From Pseudomonas reidholzensis (lineage in GTDB: Bacteria > Pseudomonadota > Gammaproteobacteria > Pseudomonadales > Pseudomonadaceae), in the NCBI RefSeq assembly GCF_900536025.1, contig NZ_UNOZ01000039.1, positions 62,001-126,000 of the forward strand: a DNA stretch of 64,000 nt. Reading direction: 5' to 3'. This document shows, piece after piece, positions 45,190-53,955 of the stretch. The notes under the pieces are model-generated. The model saw nothing but the letters and a program-made list of their open reading frames with translations, had not been told where the DNA came from and ran no database searches. Position 1 is the stretch's first letter, and the number at the start of each line of letters is the position of its first letter. Position numbers and translations under genes: made by a program.

Positions 45190-46650
45190 TCAAGACGAGC
45201 AACTGATCTCCAGATGCTTGCCCCACTCCGGCGGCCTTTCGGCGTAAGCCTGCATCCCTGGTTGTTCCTCGAACGGCCTGCTCAGCACTTGGTGCAAGCG
45301 CCGCACCTCAGTGTAATCACCCCCCTCAGCCGCTTCGATGGCCTTCTGCGCCAGGTAGTTGCGCAAGATGTACAGCGGGTTCACCGCCTGCATCCGCTCC
45401 CGTCGACCCTCGGCATTGCCCGGCTCACCTTCACAACGGGCGAGATAGTCGGCGCCCCAGGCATCGAAGCCGGCCAGGTCGATGAAGTCATCGCGCACCA
45501 CCTTCAGTGCGTCAGCCACCGGCTGCTCGCCAAGCCGGCGGAAGAACAGCGTGTAGTCGACACCGCCACGCTGCATGCACTGCAGCAGCCGCTCGACCAG
45601 CGCCAGGTCATCCTCTTCAGCGGTAGTCAGCCCCAGGCGCCGGCGCATCAGGTCCAGGTAATGCGCCTGGTACAGCGGCAGGAACAGCCCCAACGCTTCC
45701 TTCAGCGCCTCGACTTCGATGAACGGTGTCAGTGCCTGGGCGAGTGCACTGAGGTTCCAGTGGGCAATCGGCACTTGGTTCGAATAGCTGTAGCGGCCAC
45801 GGTCATCGGAATGGTTACAGATAAAGTTGGCGTCGAAATCGTCGAGGAAGGCGAACGGGCCGAAGTCGAAGGTGATGCCCAGGATCGACATGTTGTCGCT
45901 GTTCATCACCCCGTGGCAGAAGCCATAGGCCTGCCAGCGCGCGGTCAGCTCGGCATTGCGCTCGACGATGCTGCGGAACATCGCCAGGTACGGCAGCTCG
46001 GCCGCGCGGCATTCGGGGTAGTGCTGCTCGAGCACGTGATCGATGAGCAACTGCTGCTGCTCGGGCTGGCGCGTGTAGTAGAAGTATTCGAAGTGGCCGT
46101 AGCGGACATGGCTCGGCGCCACGCGCAGGAGCATCGCGGCGCTTTCCTGGGTCTCGCGCCAGACCGGCGTGCTCGAGCCGATCACGCACAGCGCGCGGCT
46201 GCTGGGGATGCCCAGGGCGTGCAGGGCTTCGGAGCCGAGGAACTCGCGGATCGACGAGCGCAGCACGGCGCGGCCGTCGCCCATGCGCGAGTACGGGGTC
46301 TGGCCGGCGCCCTTGAGGTGCAGGTCCCAGTGCTCGCCCGCGTCATTGACCACCTCGCCCAGCAGCAGCCCGCGGCCATCACCCAGGCGCGGGTTGTAGG
46401 AGCCGAACTGGTGGCCGGAGTAGACCATCGCCCGTGGGTCGGCGTCTTGCCAGGACTGCTGGCCGCTGAACAGTTCGGCAAACAGCGCCAGGTCGGCCTG
46501 GGCCGGGTCGAGGTCGAGCAGGGCCATGGCAGCGGTGCTGGCGACGACCAGGCGCGGGCCGGCGATCGGGTCGGGCAGGACCTGGGTGGAAAACGCGTCG
46601 CCCAGGCGGGCGAAGCGGTTGTCGAAGGTCAGTTGGTCGAGGGCTTTCAA
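45190..46650 (-). CDS. selO: Protein adenylyltransferase SelO (YdiU)
   Basis: A 486-residue pseudokinase-fold enzyme that AMPylates proteins on Ser, Thr or Tyr, influencing redox homeostasis. Its family pattern is clear: MVYSGHQFGSYNPRLGDGRG near the N-terminus, SSIREFLGSEALHALGI, ESAAMLLRVAPSHVRYGHFEYF, and HGVMNSDNMSILG-DFGPFAFLDD with metal-binding Asn and Asp. It ends in CSS, with a C-terminal cysteine as in other SelO. Start TTG 46650 is supported by AGGAG eight bases upstream and by homologues. Confidence 0.93.
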   Translation of the reverse strand: MKALDQLTFDNRFARLGDAFSTQVLPDPIAGPRLVVASTAAMALLDLDPAQADLALFAELFSGQQSWQDADPRAMVYSGHQFGSYNPRLGDGRGLLLGEVVNDAGEHWDLHLKGAGQTPYSRMGDGRAVLRSSIREFLGSEALHALGIPSSRALCVIGSSTPVWRETQESAAMLLRVAPSHVRYGHFEYFYYTRQPEQQQLLIDHVLEQHYPECRAAELPYLAMFRSIVERNAELTARWQAYGFCHGVMNSDNMSILGITFDFGPFAFLDDFDANFICNHSDDRGRYSYSNQVPIAHWNLSALAQALTPFIEVEALKEALGLFLPLYQAHYLDLMRRRLGLTTAEEDDLALVERLLQCMQRGGVDYTLFFRRLGEQPVADALKVVRDDFIDLAGFDAWGADYLARCEGEPGNAEGRRERMQAVNPLYILRNYLAQKAIEAAEGGDYTEVRRLHQVLSRPFEEQPGMQAYAERPPEWGKHLEISCSS

Positions 46651-46694
46651 AGGCCGGCTCCTGGCATGGCGAAAGTGGGGCCGCTTTGCGGCCC

Positions 46695-46758
46695 TTCGCG
46701 GGTGAACCCGCTCCCACAGGGTTCACTGGGTCCTGGTGGGAGCGGGTTCACCCGCGAA
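46695..46758. repeat. REP pair between mscK and selO
   Basis: Two 23-bp arms (46695-46717 and 46736-46758) are perfect inverted copies, each carrying the CGCGGGTGAACCCGCTCCCAC core. Each arm also folds on itself (GCGGGT/ACCCGC). This is the P. putida-type REP in head-to-head arrangement. Confidence 0.88.
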
Positions 46759-46810
46759 CGAGGGCGCAGCCCTCGCAGCGATTCTGCGGCTCACGCTGGC
46801 TGACGTCCAG

Positions 46811-49800
46811 TCACACTGGCCGAGCGCCCTGCGGCGGCGTGCCATCGCCACCTTCAACGGCAATCAACTGCTGCTTTTGCCCCAGCGTATCCATCAGGAA
46901 CACCTCGACCTGCCGCACCGAGATCTTGATGTTGTGCGCCTTGAACTCGCGGTTGATGTACCGGTTGATCTCATCCAGGGTCGGGTTGCGGTCACCCAGG
47001 TCACGCACATGCATGCGCAGCTCGTGATCGAGCGAACTCTCGCCGAAGTTGAGGAAGTACACGAGCGGTTCCGGGTCCTTGAGCACCCGCGGGTTCTGGT
47101 GGGCACCCTTGAGCAGCAGGTCGCGGACCAGGTCGAGGTCCGAGCCGTAGTCGATGCCGAGCTTGAGGGTCACCCGCGTGACCGTGTCGGTCAGCGACCA
47201 GTTGATCAACTGCCCGGTGATGAAGGTCTTGTTCGGGACGATGATGTCCTTGCGGTCGAAATCGGTGATGGTGGTCGCGCGAATGCGGATCTTGCTCACC
47301 GTGCCCGACAGGTTGCCGATGGTGATGGTGTCGCCGATGCGCACCGGGCGCTCGAACAGGATCATGATGCCGGAGATGAAGTTGGCGAAGATCTCCTGCA
47401 TGCCGAAGCCCAGGCCCACCGACAGCGCGGCGACCAGCCACTGCAGCTTGTCCCAGCTGACCCCGAGGGTCGACAGGGTGCTGACGAAGCCGACCCCGGC
47501 AATCACGTACGACAGCAGCGTGGTGGTGGCGTAGGCGCTGCCTTGGGCCAGGTTCAGGCGCGACAGCACCAGCACCTCGAGCAGCCCCGGCAAGTTGCCG
47601 GCCAAGGCAAAGGTGATGCCGATGATCACCAGCGCCCCGAGCAGGTCGCCAAGGCTGATCGGCACCATGCTGGCGGCGGCGCCCGTGCCGCTGGTGTACT
47701 CGTACAGGGTGAAGTTGTTGAGGTAGGCGAACACCGTGATCAGGTCCGCCCAGACCCAGTACAGGCCCCCGATGAAGCCCCCCAGCAGGGCCAGGCGAAT
47801 CAACCGCAACGACTGCTGGTTGACCTGCTCGATGTCCAGGGTCGGCTCTTCGGTGATCACTTCGCCGTCCAGGCCTTCCTTGCTCGCCTGGCGTTTGCTC
47901 AGCGCACGCTGGTAGGCCAGGCGCCGCGCCGCCACCGACAGGCCGCGGACGAACGCGGCTTCGATCACCAGCCAGAACAGCAGCAGGTAGAGGGTGTAGA
48001 TGAGGCGGTCGGTGAGCTTCAGGGCGGTGTAGTAGTAGCCGAAGCAGACCGCCACGAACAGCGCGATCGGCAGGGCGGTAAAGGCCACCCCGACTGCCTT
48101 GCGGAACAATGAGGTGTCGCGGTGCGCCGGGCTGCTCAACAGCAGCCGGCTGAGCAGCCAGGCCATCAGTGCGTAGCAGGTCAGCACCACGCCGATGCCG
48201 AGCACGTCGTCGGCCAGCGCCGAGGGCTGGTGCTCGGCCACCGCCACCACGCCGACCAGCGCCAGCACCACGCTGCCCAGGCGGCGCACCCAGCCACGGA
48301 GGAATTCGACCTGCGGCTTGTGCCAGCGGAAGTGGATCTCCGCCACGCCGCCAGGGGCGAGGATCCGGTAGGCGGTGTAGAACACCAGCCAGGCCTGGGC
48401 GATCTGCCACAGCGCCGCGCTGAGGTTGGCGTTCTGCCCGCGCGCATCGACCTGCAGGATGTACGCGCACAGCGCCAGCGCCAGGCTCAGCGGCATCGCC
48501 AGCAAGACGTTGATCAGCAGCGCCTGCGGCGTATGCCACTGGCTGTCGCGCTTGAAGTGGCCGATGTCCTGGTGGACCTTGCTCAGCCGCTGGTACAGGT
48601 AGCGCCGGCGCCACAGCAGGGCCCCGATCAACAGCAGCAACGGCAGGAACAGCAGCGGCCGCTGGCTCAGCCCTTGCACCACCTCTTTGACGCCCGAGCC
48701 CCACGGCAGGCTGGCGACCTGCTCGACGAAGCGCCCCGGCACCGTGCTCAACCATTCCCAGTCCAGCGGCTTGTTGCTGGGGATCCAGAACATCTGCTCT
48801 TCAAGGGTGGTGCGCAGGCCTTGGGCGGTGCTCAGCAGCTGCTTCTGGTTGAGCTGCAGGGTGATCGACTCGTTGAGCAGGGCCGACAGTTCACGGTTGA
48901 GCCGTTCGAGCAGGTCGTTGCGGGTCACCGCCACTTCCAGCAAGGCCTTGCGCAGCGCCGGGTTGACGTCCTGCTCGGGTTGGGTGGCGAGCAGCCGGTC
49001 GACGTAGCCGGTCGGGTTGCTCATCTGTTCGCGCTGCTGGTTGACCTCGAACTGATACAGGCGAATGTCGGCGATCTGGTCGGCCAGGTCGCGGTCGAGC
49101 TTGAGGTGCGGCAGGGTCTGCTTCTGCTTGTAGAGGATCTTGGACAGCAGTAGGCTGCCCTTGAGCACGTTGATCTGCTCGTCCAGGGCCTGGTCGGCCT
49201 GGGTCAGGCTGTCGAGCTGCTGCTTGGTCTTGAGGTTCTGCTGGGTCAGCTCGTTGAGCCGGTCGGTGCTCTTGAGCAGGTAGTCGGAGAGCTTCAGGTT
49301 GGCCGCGCTCTCGTTGGCCAGCAGGCTGCTGCCGCCGGCTTTCTGTGCTTCGATCGACTGCTGGGTGACGGTTTGCTGCGACTGCGCCAGGCGCTTGTCG
49401 TTGATCAGCGTCTGCAGGGCCTGGATCTCTTGCTCCAGGCGCGCCGCACGTTCGATCAGCAGGTCGTGCTGGGCGTTGCCGAGGTCTTGCAGCAGGCCGT
49501 TGCCGGCCAGTTCCTGGCGCCGTAGCAGGGTCTGCGCGTTGAGCGCGGCGAGCTCGGCATTGAGCTGGTTGCGCTGATCGCTGGAGAGGCTCTTGCCGTT
49601 GTCCTTGCCGGATTTGAGGCTGCTGTTGATCTTTTGTGCGCGGATCTGGTTGTTGCTGATCTCGGCCTGCGCCCGCTCGGGGCGCGTCTGCGAGTTGATG
49701 ATCAGGCTGTTGGCGTCGGACAGCGCCTTTTGCAACTCACCCTGCTGGGTGTTGCGCTCGCTGAGGATCTGCTCCAGCTGGGGCACCGACAAGTTGCCGT

Positions 49801-50128
49801 AGCGCTGGCTCGGCAGCACGCTCTTGCTGGCCTTGAGCTTGGCCAGTTCGCGCTGGCTTTCGCTGGTCAGGCGCGGCGCGTCGGCCAGCTGCTGCTTGAG
49901 CTCGGCGAGTTTCTTCTCGCTGTCCTGCTGGGTGCCGAGCAGGCTGAGCGTCTGCTCGAGGACCTGCTGCAGGGCCTTCTGCTCAGCTTCGGGGAGCTTG
50001 CGCTCGGCGATCTTGTCGAGGCTGTTCTGAATGCTGGCGGTGGTCGGGGCCTCGGCCGCGGTGGCGGCAAACGAGAGGGACAAGCACAGCCCGAGGAGGG
50101 CTGCGCGCAGGTGCACACGCAGGGACAT
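46811..50128 (-). CDS. mscK: Large mechanosensitive channel MscK/KefA
   Basis: A 1105-residue inner-membrane, mechanosensitive potassium-efflux-type channel. It has a signal peptide (ending ATAAEA), a long periplasmic alpha-helical, Q/L-rich region (about residues 30-480) with coiled-coil character, about 10-11 helices, then the MscS core near residues 850-1105, with LSVGLGFGMQEIFANFISG and a beta domain (VRIGDTITIGNLSGTVSKI). The ATG at 50128 gives a proper signal peptide; the frame is open upstream to 51157, but that part is antisense to nhaP2. The family length fits. Confidence 0.93.
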   Translation of the reverse strand: MSLRVHLRAALLGLCLSLSFAATAAEAPTTASIQNSLDKIAERKLPEAEQKALQQVLEQTLSLLGTQQDSEKKLAELKQQLADAPRLTSESQRELAKLKASKSVLPSQRYGNLSVPQLEQILSERNTQQGELQKALSDANSLIINSQTRPERAQAEISNNQIRAQKINSSLKSGKDNGKSLSSDQRNQLNAELAALNAQTLLRRQELAGNGLLQDLGNAQHDLLIERAARLEQEIQALQTLINDKRLAQSQQTVTQQSIEAQKAGGSSLLANESAANLKLSDYLLKSTDRLNELTQQNLKTKQQLDSLTQADQALDEQINVLKGSLLLSKILYKQKQTLPHLKLDRDLADQIADIRLYQFEVNQQREQMSNPTGYVDRLLATQPEQDVNPALRKALLEVAVTRNDLLERLNRELSALLNESITLQLNQKQLLSTAQGLRTTLEEQMFWIPSNKPLDWEWLSTVPGRFVEQVASLPWGSGVKEVVQGLSQRPLLFLPLLLLIGALLWRRRYLYQRLSKVHQDIGHFKRDSQWHTPQALLINVLLAMPLSLALALCAYILQVDARGQNANLSAALWQIAQAWLVFYTAYRILAPGGVAEIHFRWHKPQVEFLRGWVRRLGSVVLALVGVVAVAEHQPSALADDVLGIGVVLTCYALMAWLLSRLLLSSPAHRDTSLFRKAVGVAFTALPIALFVAVCFGYYYTALKLTDRLIYTLYLLLFWLVIEAAFVRGLSVAARRLAYQRALSKRQASKEGLDGEVITEEPTLDIEQVNQQSLRLIRLALLGGFIGGLYWVWADLITVFAYLNNFTLYEYTSGTGAAASMVPISLGDLLGALVIIGITFALAGNLPGLLEVLVLSRLNLAQGSAYATTTLLSYVIAGVGFVSTLSTLGVSWDKLQWLVAALSVGLGFGMQEIFANFISGIMILFERPVRIGDTITIGNLSGTVSKIRIRATTITDFDRKDIIVPNKTFITGQLINWSLTDTVTRVTLKLGIDYGSDLDLVRDLLLKGAHQNPRVLKDPEPLVYFLNFGESSLDHELRMHVRDLGDRNPTLDEINRYINREFKAHNIKISVRQVEVFLMDTLGQKQQLIAVEGGDGTPPQGARPV

Positions 50129-50163
50129 AGGCAGGATTCTTGTGTATCGAGGCGAATCGGAAT

Positions 50164-51906
50164 TTAGAGGAACAGGCCAGGGCCAGGTCGGGTTCCTTCG
50201 GGGAATCTGACGCCGACTTTGTGGATCTTGTTCCCGTCCATGACCGCGACGGTCCAGATTGTGCCGTGCCATTCGATCTGATCCCCTACTACTGGAGCGC
50301 CTCCGACCTTTTGTCGGATGAACTGCGCCAGCGGCATATTGGCGTCCAGGCCGTCCAGTTTCAGGCCATAAAGTGCCGCCACGGCACCCAGCTCGGCATC
50401 GCCTTCGAGGACGAAGTCGCCGAAGAAGCGCAGGTCCAGGCCACGCTGTGGCGCCTGGCTGAACAGTTTGCCCAGCGCCGGCAGGTTGTGCTCGTGGCCG
50501 ATCACGCAGAGCATGTCGCCGACTTCCAGCACGGTACTGCCCGACGGGTGCAGCAGTTGTTCGGCGCGGAACAGCGCGGCAATCCGCGTGCCCTCGGGCA
50601 TCTTCAGCTCGCGAAGGGCGGCGCCGATGCACCACTTTTCCGCGCCGAGGCGGTAGACGAACAGCTCCCACTCGCTGGTGACGTGCACTTCCAGGGCCGA
50701 GCGAGAGATCGGCGCCGGGTCGGGCGGTACGGTGACTTTGAGCAGCTTGGCCATCCACGGCAGGCTGGTGCCTTGCACCAACAGCGACACCAGCACGATG
50801 AAGAACGCCAGGTTGAAGAATAGCTGCGCCTGCGGCAGCCCGGCCATCAGCGGGAACACCGCAAGAATGATCGGGACCGCACCGCGCAGCCCGACCCAGG
50901 CGATAAAGCCTTTTTCGCGGCCGTGGAAGGCCTTGAACGGCAGCAGTGCGGCGACCACCGACAGCGGTCGGGCCACCAGGATCATCCACAGCGCCAGGCC
51001 CAGCGCCGGCAGGGCGATCGGCAGCAGGTCGTGCGGCGTGACCAGCAGGCCGAGCACCAGGAACATGCCGATCTGTGCCAGCCAGGCCATGCCGTCGAGC
51101 ATGTGCAGGATGCCGTGGCGGCTGCGGATCGGCCGGTTGCCGAGCACCAGGCCGCACAGGTACACGGCCAGGAAGCCGCTGCCGTGCAGGGCGTTGGTCA
51201 GCGAGAACACCACCAGGCCACCGGCCACTACCAGGATCGGGTAGAGGCCACTGGCCAGGTTGATCCGGTTGACCATCTGCAGCATCAGCCAGCCGCCGCC
51301 CAGGCCGACCAGGCCGCCGATGCCGAATTCTCGGATCAGGTGGGTCAGCAGGCTCCAGTGCAGGCCGGTCTGGCCGCTCGCGATCATGTCGATCAGGGTG
51401 ACGGTGAGGAACACCGCCATCGGGTCGTTGCTGCCCGACTCGATCTCCAGTGTCGCCGTGACCCGTTCATTGAGGCCCTTGCCGCCGAGCAGCGAGAACA
51501 CCGCCGCGGCGTCGGTGGAGCCGACGATGGCGCCGATCAGCAGGCCCTGGATCAGGCTCAGGTCGAACAGCCAGGCGGCGACCATGCCGGTCAGCGCCGT
51601 GGTGATCAGCACGCCCACGGTGGCCAGCGACAGCGCCGGCCAGAGGGCCACGCGGAAGCTCGCCACCCGCGTGCGCAGGCCGCCGTCGAGGAGGATCACG
51701 GCCAACGCCAGGTTGCCCACCAGGTAGGCGGTCGGGTAGTTGTTGAAGATGATGCCGCCACCGTCCACGCCGGCAACCATGCCGACCGCCAGGATGATGA
51801 CCAGGATCGGGATGCCCAGGCGCGATGACAGCGAGCTGACCAGGATACTTGCACCCACCAGCAATGCGCCGATCAGGAACAGGCTGTTGATGGTGCTTGC
51901 ATCCAA
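50164..51906 (-). CDS. nhaP2: K+/H+ antiporter NhaP2/CvrA
   Basis: A CPA1-type inner-membrane cation/proton antiporter. With start TTG 51906 it is 580 residues, beginning (L/M)DASTINSLFLIGALL. It has about 12-13 helices, then a cytoplasmic TrkA-C/RCK_C domain (near residues 400-480) and a transporter-associated (CorC_HlyC) domain at the end. GGAG lies 8 bases before the TTG and supports it. The frame continues upstream to 51963 with no homologous sequence. It is 35 bp upstream of mscK on the same strand; co-expression is possible. Confidence 0.92.
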   Translation of the reverse strand: MDASTINSLFLIGALLVGASILVSSLSSRLGIPILVIILAVGMVAGVDGGGIIFNNYPTAYLVGNLALAVILLDGGLRTRVASFRVALWPALSLATVGVLITTALTGMVAAWLFDLSLIQGLLIGAIVGSTDAAAVFSLLGGKGLNERVTATLEIESGSNDPMAVFLTVTLIDMIASGQTGLHWSLLTHLIREFGIGGLVGLGGGWLMLQMVNRINLASGLYPILVVAGGLVVFSLTNALHGSGFLAVYLCGLVLGNRPIRSRHGILHMLDGMAWLAQIGMFLVLGLLVTPHDLLPIALPALGLALWMILVARPLSVVAALLPFKAFHGREKGFIAWVGLRGAVPIILAVFPLMAGLPQAQLFFNLAFFIVLVSLLVQGTSLPWMAKLLKVTVPPDPAPISRSALEVHVTSEWELFVYRLGAEKWCIGAALRELKMPEGTRIAALFRAEQLLHPSGSTVLEVGDMLCVIGHEHNLPALGKLFSQAPQRGLDLRFFGDFVLEGDAELGAVAALYGLKLDGLDANMPLAQFIRQKVGGAPVVGDQIEWHGTIWTVAVMDGNKIHKVGVRFPEGTRPGPGLFL

Positions 51907-52034
51907 AGGCGTTACTCCGGGGGATAGTGCAGGGGGAGGACTTCCTAGCAGACTTTTCAGCAAAAGCTAGCAGGTCGCGTGCCAATCGATTCTAACCTGA
52001 TGAATTGGCAGGGTGTAAAGCGTTTCTGCATATG

Positions 52035-52063
52035 AAAAAAAGGCACCGCGACGGGTGCCTTTT
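52035..52063 (-). terminator. Terminator of the betIBA operon
   Basis: On the minus strand an AGGCACC/GGTGCCT stem (loop CGTCGC) is followed by T7. It lies about 115 bp past the betA stop, beyond the REP element. Confidence 0.82.
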
Positions 52064-52084
52064 CAGATGTCGTAAGTGCTGGCC

Positions 52085-52164
52085 TCTTCGCGGGTAAACC
52101 CCACAGAGGTTGCGGTGAACCCTTGTGGGAGCGGGTTTACCCGCGAACGAGCGCGAAGCGCTCG
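52085..52164. repeat. Degenerate REP pair after betA
   Basis: The left arm TTCGCGGGTAAACCC-CACAG lacks about five bases compared with the right arm at 52123-52147 (GTGGGAGCGGGTTTACCCGCG). A further CGAGCGC/GCGCTCG hairpin follows at 52148-52164. It lies between the betA stop codon and the terminator. Confidence 0.75.
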
Positions 52165-52178
52165 CCAGGCGCAACAGC

Positions 52179-53876
52179 TCAGCCTTGCTTCACTTCACGC
52201 ATGGCCTTGCCTTTGACCGGCGCGCCGTTCGCCACGTAGTACTTGGCGGTGCTGCGCGGCAGGGCCTGGCGGCCACGGATCTTGTCCGAGATTTTCTCGG
52301 CGATCATGATCGTGGTGGCGTTGAGGTTGCCGGTGATGATGATCGGCATGATCGACGCATCGACCACGCGCAGGCCTTGCATGCCATGCACGCGACCCTG
52401 GTCGTCGACCACGGCCATCTCGTCGGTGCCCATCTTGCACGAGCAGGACGGGTGGAACGCGGTTTCGGCGTGTTCGCGGATGAACTGGTCCAGCTGCTCG
52501 TCCGTCTGCACGTGCTCGCCCGGGCTGATTTCGCGGCCACGGTACGGGTCCAGCGCCGGCTGGGCCATGATTTCACGGGTCAGGCGGATGCCGTCGCGGA
52601 ATTCCTGCCAGTCCTGCTCGGTGGCCATGTAGTTGAAGAGGATGCTCGGGTGCTGGCGCGGGTCCTTCGACTTGAGCTGGATACGGCCGCGGCTAGGCGA
52701 ACGCATGGAGCCCATGTGCGCCTGGAAGCCGTGTTCCTTGACGCCGTTGGAGCCGTTGTAATTGATCGCCACCGGCAGGAAGTGGTACTGGATGTTCGGC
52801 CACTCGAACTCAGGACGGGTGCGGATGAAACCACCGGCCTCGAACTGGTTGCTGGCGCCGATGCCGGTACCGTTGAACAGCCACTCGGCACCGATGGCCG
52901 GCTGGTTCCACCAGAGCAGCGACGGGTACAGCGAGACCGGCTGGGTGCAGGCGTACTGCAGGTACAGCTCGAGGTGGTCCTGGAGGTTCTCGCCGACGCC
53001 TGGCAGGTCATGCACGACCGGCACGTCGAGGCTTTCCAGCAGGGCGCGCGGGCCGACGCCGGAGCGCTGCAGCAGTTGCGGCGAAGCGATCGCGCCGGAG
53101 CTGACGATGACTTCCTTGCGGGCACGGGCTTCCATGCGCTCTTCGCTGTCGCCGACCAGGTAGGTCACGCCGACGGCGCGCTTGCCGTCGAACAGGATGC
53201 GGTCGCTGAGGGCGTGGGTGACGATGGTCAGGTTCGGGCGCTTCTTGGCCTGGTCCAGGTAACCGCGGGCGGTGCTCGAACGGCGGCCTTTCTTGGTCAC
53301 CGAACGGTCCATCGGGCCGAAGCCTTCCTGCTGGTAACCGTTGAGGTCTTCAGTACGCGGGTAACCGGCCTGCACGCCGGCGTCGACCATGGCGTGGAAC
53401 AGCGGGTTGTTGCCCGCCTTGGGCGTGGCGACGCTGACCGGACCTTCGCCACCGTGGTAGTCGTTGGGGCCGATGTCGCGGGTTTCAGCTTTCTTGAAGT
53501 ACGGCAGGCAGTCTAGGTAGGTCCAGTCTGCCAGGCCTGGCAGTTCAGCCCAGCCGTCGAAGTCCAGGGCGTTGCCGCGGATGTAGCACATGCCGTTGAT
53601 CAGCGACGAGCCACCCAGGCCCTTGCCGCGACCGCATTCCATCCGGCGGCCGTCCATGTGCGGCTCCGGGTCGGTCTCGTAGGCCCAGTTGTAGCGGCGG
53701 CCTTGCAGCGGGAAGGCCAGCGCGGCCGGCATCTGCGTGCGGAAGTCGAAGCGGTAGTCGGGGCCACCGGCCTCGAGCAGCAGGACGCTGACGTTGGCGT
53801 CTTCGGTCAGGCGGGTAGCGATCGTGTTACCGGCCGAGCCGGCACCGACGATGATGTAATCGAACTGTTGGGACAT
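52179..53876 (-). CDS. betA: Choline dehydrogenase
   Basis: A GMC-family flavoprotein that oxidises choline to betaine aldehyde, normally membrane-associated. It is 565 residues. The FAD-binding VGAGSAGNTIATRL includes G11, G13 and G16. GKGLGGSSLINGMCYIRG, the GMC signature near residue 300 (SGAIASPQLLQRSGVGP), and the C-terminal catalytic-type HPSCSCKMG motif are present. ATG 53876 is in accord with the family (MSQQFDYIIVG). It lies 79 bp downstream of betB, with a hairpin between. Confidence 0.96.
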   Translation of the reverse strand: MSQQFDYIIVGAGSAGNTIATRLTEDANVSVLLLEAGGPDYRFDFRTQMPAALAFPLQGRRYNWAYETDPEPHMDGRRMECGRGKGLGGSSLINGMCYIRGNALDFDGWAELPGLADWTYLDCLPYFKKAETRDIGPNDYHGGEGPVSVATPKAGNNPLFHAMVDAGVQAGYPRTEDLNGYQQEGFGPMDRSVTKKGRRSSTARGYLDQAKKRPNLTIVTHALSDRILFDGKRAVGVTYLVGDSEERMEARARKEVIVSSGAIASPQLLQRSGVGPRALLESLDVPVVHDLPGVGENLQDHLELYLQYACTQPVSLYPSLLWWNQPAIGAEWLFNGTGIGASNQFEAGGFIRTRPEFEWPNIQYHFLPVAINYNGSNGVKEHGFQAHMGSMRSPSRGRIQLKSKDPRQHPSILFNYMATEQDWQEFRDGIRLTREIMAQPALDPYRGREISPGEHVQTDEQLDQFIREHAETAFHPSCSCKMGTDEMAVVDDQGRVHGMQGLRVVDASIMPIIITGNLNATTIMIAEKISDKIRGRQALPRSTAKYYVANGAPVKGKAMREVKQG

Positions 53877-53914
53877 GACAAGTACCCTCGTTTGGCGGTG
53901 AACAGGAAGCGGGA

Positions 53915-53940
53915 ACGCCCGTGCCGTGCGGCACGGGCGT
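53915..53940. other. Strong intercistronic hairpin between betB and betA
   Basis: An 11-bp perfect stem ACGCCCGTGCC/GGCACGGGCGT with a GTGC loop, without a T tract, lies between the two genes. It may stabilise one mRNA end or reduce readthrough, and so give different BetA and BetB levels. Confidence 0.65.
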
Positions 53941-53955
53941 GACTACACGGGGTGC

